The position numbers were made by a program, and so were the translations under genes. Below the pieces are notes generated by a model that ran no database searches, had not been told where the DNA came from, and saw nothing but the letters and a program-made list of their open reading frames with translations. Of a DNA stretch of 16,556 nucleotides, positions 14,589 to 16,556 are shown piece after piece. Position 1 is the first letter of the stretch. Every line of letters starts with the position of its first letter. Source of the DNA: Selenomonadales bacterium (GTDB lineage: Bacteria > Bacillota > Negativicutes > RGIG982); assembly GCA_017390595.1 (NCBI GenBank), contig JAFPBC010000073.1, positions 1-16,556 of the forward strand. Direction: 5' to 3'.

Positions 14589-14620
14589 AAAAACAGCTCG
14601 CTTTGAAGCGAGCTGTTTTT
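14589..14620. terminator. Bidirectional terminator between the ATP-grasp gene and hcp
   Basis: A 15-bp stem (14589-14603 with 14606-14620), core CAGCTCGCT, has A tracts on one side and T tracts on the other. It lies 11 nt after the ATP-grasp stop and 45 nt beyond the hcp stop, so it can end both convergent units. Confidence 0.9.
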
Positions 14621-14664
14621 ATTTCACGCAATAGAGATTTTCATTTTGATAGGTGTTCGTTTCG

Positions 14665-16242
14665 TTATCCGAGGATCTTTTTGAGATCGTTTTCAGGGGT
14701 GGTGATGGGGGCGATATTGTAATTTTCCACGAGGAAGTTCAAGACATTCGGCGATACGAATGCAGGGAGAGACGGGCCGAGCAAGATGTTTTTGAGACCA
14801 AGGTGGAGAAGGGTAAGGAGGATGCAGACTGCTTTTTGCTCGTACCAGGAGATGACCAAGGAGAGCGGAAGATCGTTGACATCACATTCGAACGCTTCTG
14901 CCAGAGCCGCGGCAACTTTGATCGCGCTGTACGCATCGTTACATTGTCCCATATCCATGATGCGCGGGAATCCGCCGATCGTGCCGAGATCGAGATCGTT
15001 GAATCGATATTTACCGCAAGCGAGCGTCAATACGATGCTGTCAGACGGCGTTTGTTTGACAAATTCGGTGTAGTAACTGCGTTCCATCTTCGCGCCGTCA
15101 CAACCGCCAACGAGGAAGAAGTGCTTGATCGCACCTGCTTTGACGGCCTCGACAACTTTGTCTGCGACAGAGAGCACAGCATTATGACCGAAACCTGTCA
15201 TGACAGAGCTGCCGCCGTTGAGCCCTGTGAAGTGCATATCGGTCGGATAACCGCCAAGTTCGAGCGCTTTTTCGATCATCGGGGAGAAGTCTTTTTCCGC
15301 ACCGATGTGTGCGATGTTCGGGTACGATACGACTGCCGTTGTAAAGATGCGGTCGGAGTAGGACGATTTCGGCGGCATGAGACAGTTCGTCGTGTAGAGG
15401 ATCGGCGCAGGAATATCTGCGAACTCTGTCTGCTGATTCTGCCAAGCCGTGCCGAAGTTGCCTTTGAGGTGCGGATATTTTTTCAGCTCGGGATATGCGT
15501 GCGCGGGGAGCATCTCACCGTGCGTGTAGATGTTGATGCCTTTATCTTTCGTCTGTTCAAGAAGCTCTTTGAGATCGTAGAGATCGTGGCCTGTGATGAC
15601 GATGAACGGACCTTTTTCTACCGTGAGCGTAACTTCGGTCGGAGTCGGGTTACCGTACGTTTCGGTATTTGCCTGATCGAGAAGTGCCATGCCTGTCAAA
15701 TTCACTTCGCCGAGTTTCATCACGATCGGGAGAAGCTCATTCATGCCCCAATCGTCCTGACCGATGGCGCGGAGACCTTGGTAGAAGAATGCAAGGACAG
15801 CATCGTCTGTATAACCGAGAACTGCACTGTGGTGCGTGTATGCCGACATACCGCGAAGACCGAAGAGAATAAGCGACTTGAGCGAGCGGATATCTTCGTG
15901 TGCATTCCACAGCTGTTCCATATCATAATCATGCACTTTACCGCTGCCCGAGAGGCGCGATGCTTCGGCATGGATATCGTCGATGATCGCTTGGATCGTC
16001 TCGTTGTTGAAGTTGACATTCGTTACCGTCGTGAAGAGACCTTTCAAGATGAGTTTATCGGTAGCAGGCGTAATGAGTGCTTCATTTCCTTCTGCCGCAC
16101 GAGCAAGCCCGATGAGTGCGCCTGTCAGCTTATCCTGCAATTTTGCCGTGCCTGCCAATTTGCCGCAAGCACCTGCCGCACCTGTACAACCTGTGCAGTT
16201 TCTTGTTTGTTCACACTGAAAGCAAAACATTTTCTTTTCCAT
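14665..16242 (-). CDS. hcp: Hybrid cluster protein (hydroxylamine reductase)
   Basis: A 525-residue cytoplasmic iron-sulfur-oxygen protein that reduces hydroxylamine and, by established work on E. coli, nitric oxide. The N-terminal cluster cysteines are Cys7, Cys10, Cys19 and Cys26 (CxxC-x8-C-x6-C), with an extra Cys16. The hybrid-cluster ligands are complete: His219 (TGHDLYD), Glu243 (HGEMLPAH), Cys287 (TTNCL), Cys381 (GGCDGA), Cys409 (LACGKYRF), Cys434 (GQCNDAYSA), Glu468 and Lys470 (WYEQKAV). The spacing fits the class I type of strict anaerobes better than the E. coli type. AGGAGG precedes the ATG. It lies 27 nt downstream of the iron-sulfur protein gene at the right edge and is probably translated from the same transcript, consistent with a nitrosative-stress or nitrogen-oxide detoxification unit. 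Confidence 0.95.
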   Translation of the reverse strand: MEKKMFCFQCEQTRNCTGCTGAAGACGKLAGTAKLQDKLTGALIGLARAAEGNEALITPATDKLILKGLFTTVTNVNFNNETIQAIIDDIHAEASRLSGSGKVHDYDMEQLWNAHEDIRSLKSLILFGLRGMSAYTHHSAVLGYTDDAVLAFFYQGLRAIGQDDWGMNELLPIVMKLGEVNLTGMALLDQANTETYGNPTPTEVTLTVEKGPFIVITGHDLYDLKELLEQTKDKGINIYTHGEMLPAHAYPELKKYPHLKGNFGTAWQNQQTEFADIPAPILYTTNCLMPPKSSYSDRIFTTAVVSYPNIAHIGAEKDFSPMIEKALELGGYPTDMHFTGLNGGSSVMTGFGHNAVLSVADKVVEAVKAGAIKHFFLVGGCDGAKMERSYYTEFVKQTPSDSIVLTLACGKYRFNDLDLGTIGGFPRIMDMGQCNDAYSAIKVAAALAEAFECDVNDLPLSLVISWYEQKAVCILLTLLHLGLKNILLGPSLPAFVSPNVLNFLVENYNIAPITTPENDLKKILG

Positions 16243-16269
16243 ACTTCATTCCTCCTAATCATTCAATTA

Positions 16270-16556
16270 TCAGTTGCGTATTTTTCCATCTATCGAGATC
16301 GTCACGATACGGCACGGGATATCTTTCCCGCTGGCAGAAATGGCATCTTTGACCGCCATTTCCATGCCGCCGCAACAAGGGACTTCCATGCGTGTTACGG
16401 TAACGCTTTTGATATCATTAAGCGCGAATATTTGCGTCAGTTTATCGCGGTAATCGACCATGTCGAGCTTCGGACAGCCGACCAATGTGATGCGATCCTT
16501 GATAAATGTCTGATGGAAGTTCGCGTAAGCATATGCTGTGCAGTCTGCCGCGATCA
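16270..16556 (-). CDS. Iron-sulfur (ferredoxin-like) protein, C-terminal part, cut at the window edge
   Basis: The open frame continues to the right edge, so only about 94 C-terminal residues are seen. They read IAADCTAYAYANFHQTFIKD, LVGCPKLDMVDYRDKL, MEVPCCGGMEMA and end on SIDGKIRN. This pattern is familiar from clostridial 4Fe-4S ferredoxin-type proteins whose N-terminal part carries two four-cysteine clusters; these clusters lie outside the window, so that part is inferred. The gene is directly upstream of hcp with a 27-nt gap, which suggests an electron donor for the hybrid cluster protein. A TTG internal start is not needed once the frame is seen to continue. Confidence 0.85.
   Translation of the reverse strand, partial: IAADCTAYAYANFHQTFIKDRITLVGCPKLDMVDYRDKLTQIFALNDIKSVTVTRMEVPCCGGMEMAVKDAISASGKDIPCRIVTISIDGKIRN

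Noticed and set aside
13336..14631. 431-residue - strand open frame across the ATP-grasp gene
   Set aside because: Phe/Glu/Val-rich mirror produced by the strong codon bias of the + strand gene; it also runs over the terminator.
1..16556. CRISPR arrays, tRNA or rRNA genes
   Set aside because: No regular spaced repeats and no tRNA or rRNA-like stretches were seen on reading both strands.

Overview
The window reads as a chromosomal segment of a Gram-positive-lineage bacterium (Bacillota). Genes are dense, starts are mostly preceded by strong purine-rich Shine-Dalgarno sites (AGGAGG types), and most transcription units end in compact hairpins with A/T tracts on both sides. Base composition is moderate (roughly 45-50% GC by eye), and the gene set (class II aldolase, LysC with an internal start, PyrP/UraA permease, hybrid cluster protein with its ferredoxin-like partner) points to an anaerobe. 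I suspect the Negativicutes (Selenomonas-like), but that is inference from gene style and not from a marker gene. No rRNA, tRNA, CRISPR array, insertion sequence or prophage was seen.

Layout. 82-957 (+): an EamA/DMT-family exporter preceded by a terminator-like hairpin. 1008-3394 (-): an uncharacterised helical protein, an RluA/RluD-type pseudouridine synthase and class II fructose-bisphosphate aldolase (own promoter). 3538-4306 (+): a small membrane protein followed by a YajQ-family nucleotide-binding protein. 4354-5598 (-): uracil permease, divergent from 5846-7072 (+), an aspartokinase with a clear internal translation start for a separate regulatory beta subunit. 7255-8496 (+): a class I/II aminotransferase with a striking tandem repeat upstream. 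8667-9479 (+): an AT-rich orphan SWIM zinc-finger protein.

9653-14577 (+): a same-strand block made of a eukaryote-type (GH13_8-like) 1,4-alpha-glucan branching enzyme, two different alpha/beta-hydrolase esterases and an ATP-grasp ligase. No internal intrinsic terminator is visible between its genes and a strong one follows the last. This is the best candidate in the window for an undescribed functional module: two acyl/ester hydrolases next to a carboxylate-activating enzyme. 14665-16556 (-): hybrid cluster protein (hydroxylamine reductase) preceded by the C-terminal part of an iron-sulfur protein that runs off the right edge.

The central metabolism genes (aldolase, aspartokinase, aminotransferase, permease) look ordinary. 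The items worth a second look are the esterase/ATP-grasp block, the LysC internal start, the two repeats at promoters (7127-7163 and 8604-8621), the phased A-tracts before lysC, and the orphan SWIM protein. There is no gene-free stretch above 300 bases; the longest gap (5599-5845) is a divergent control region.
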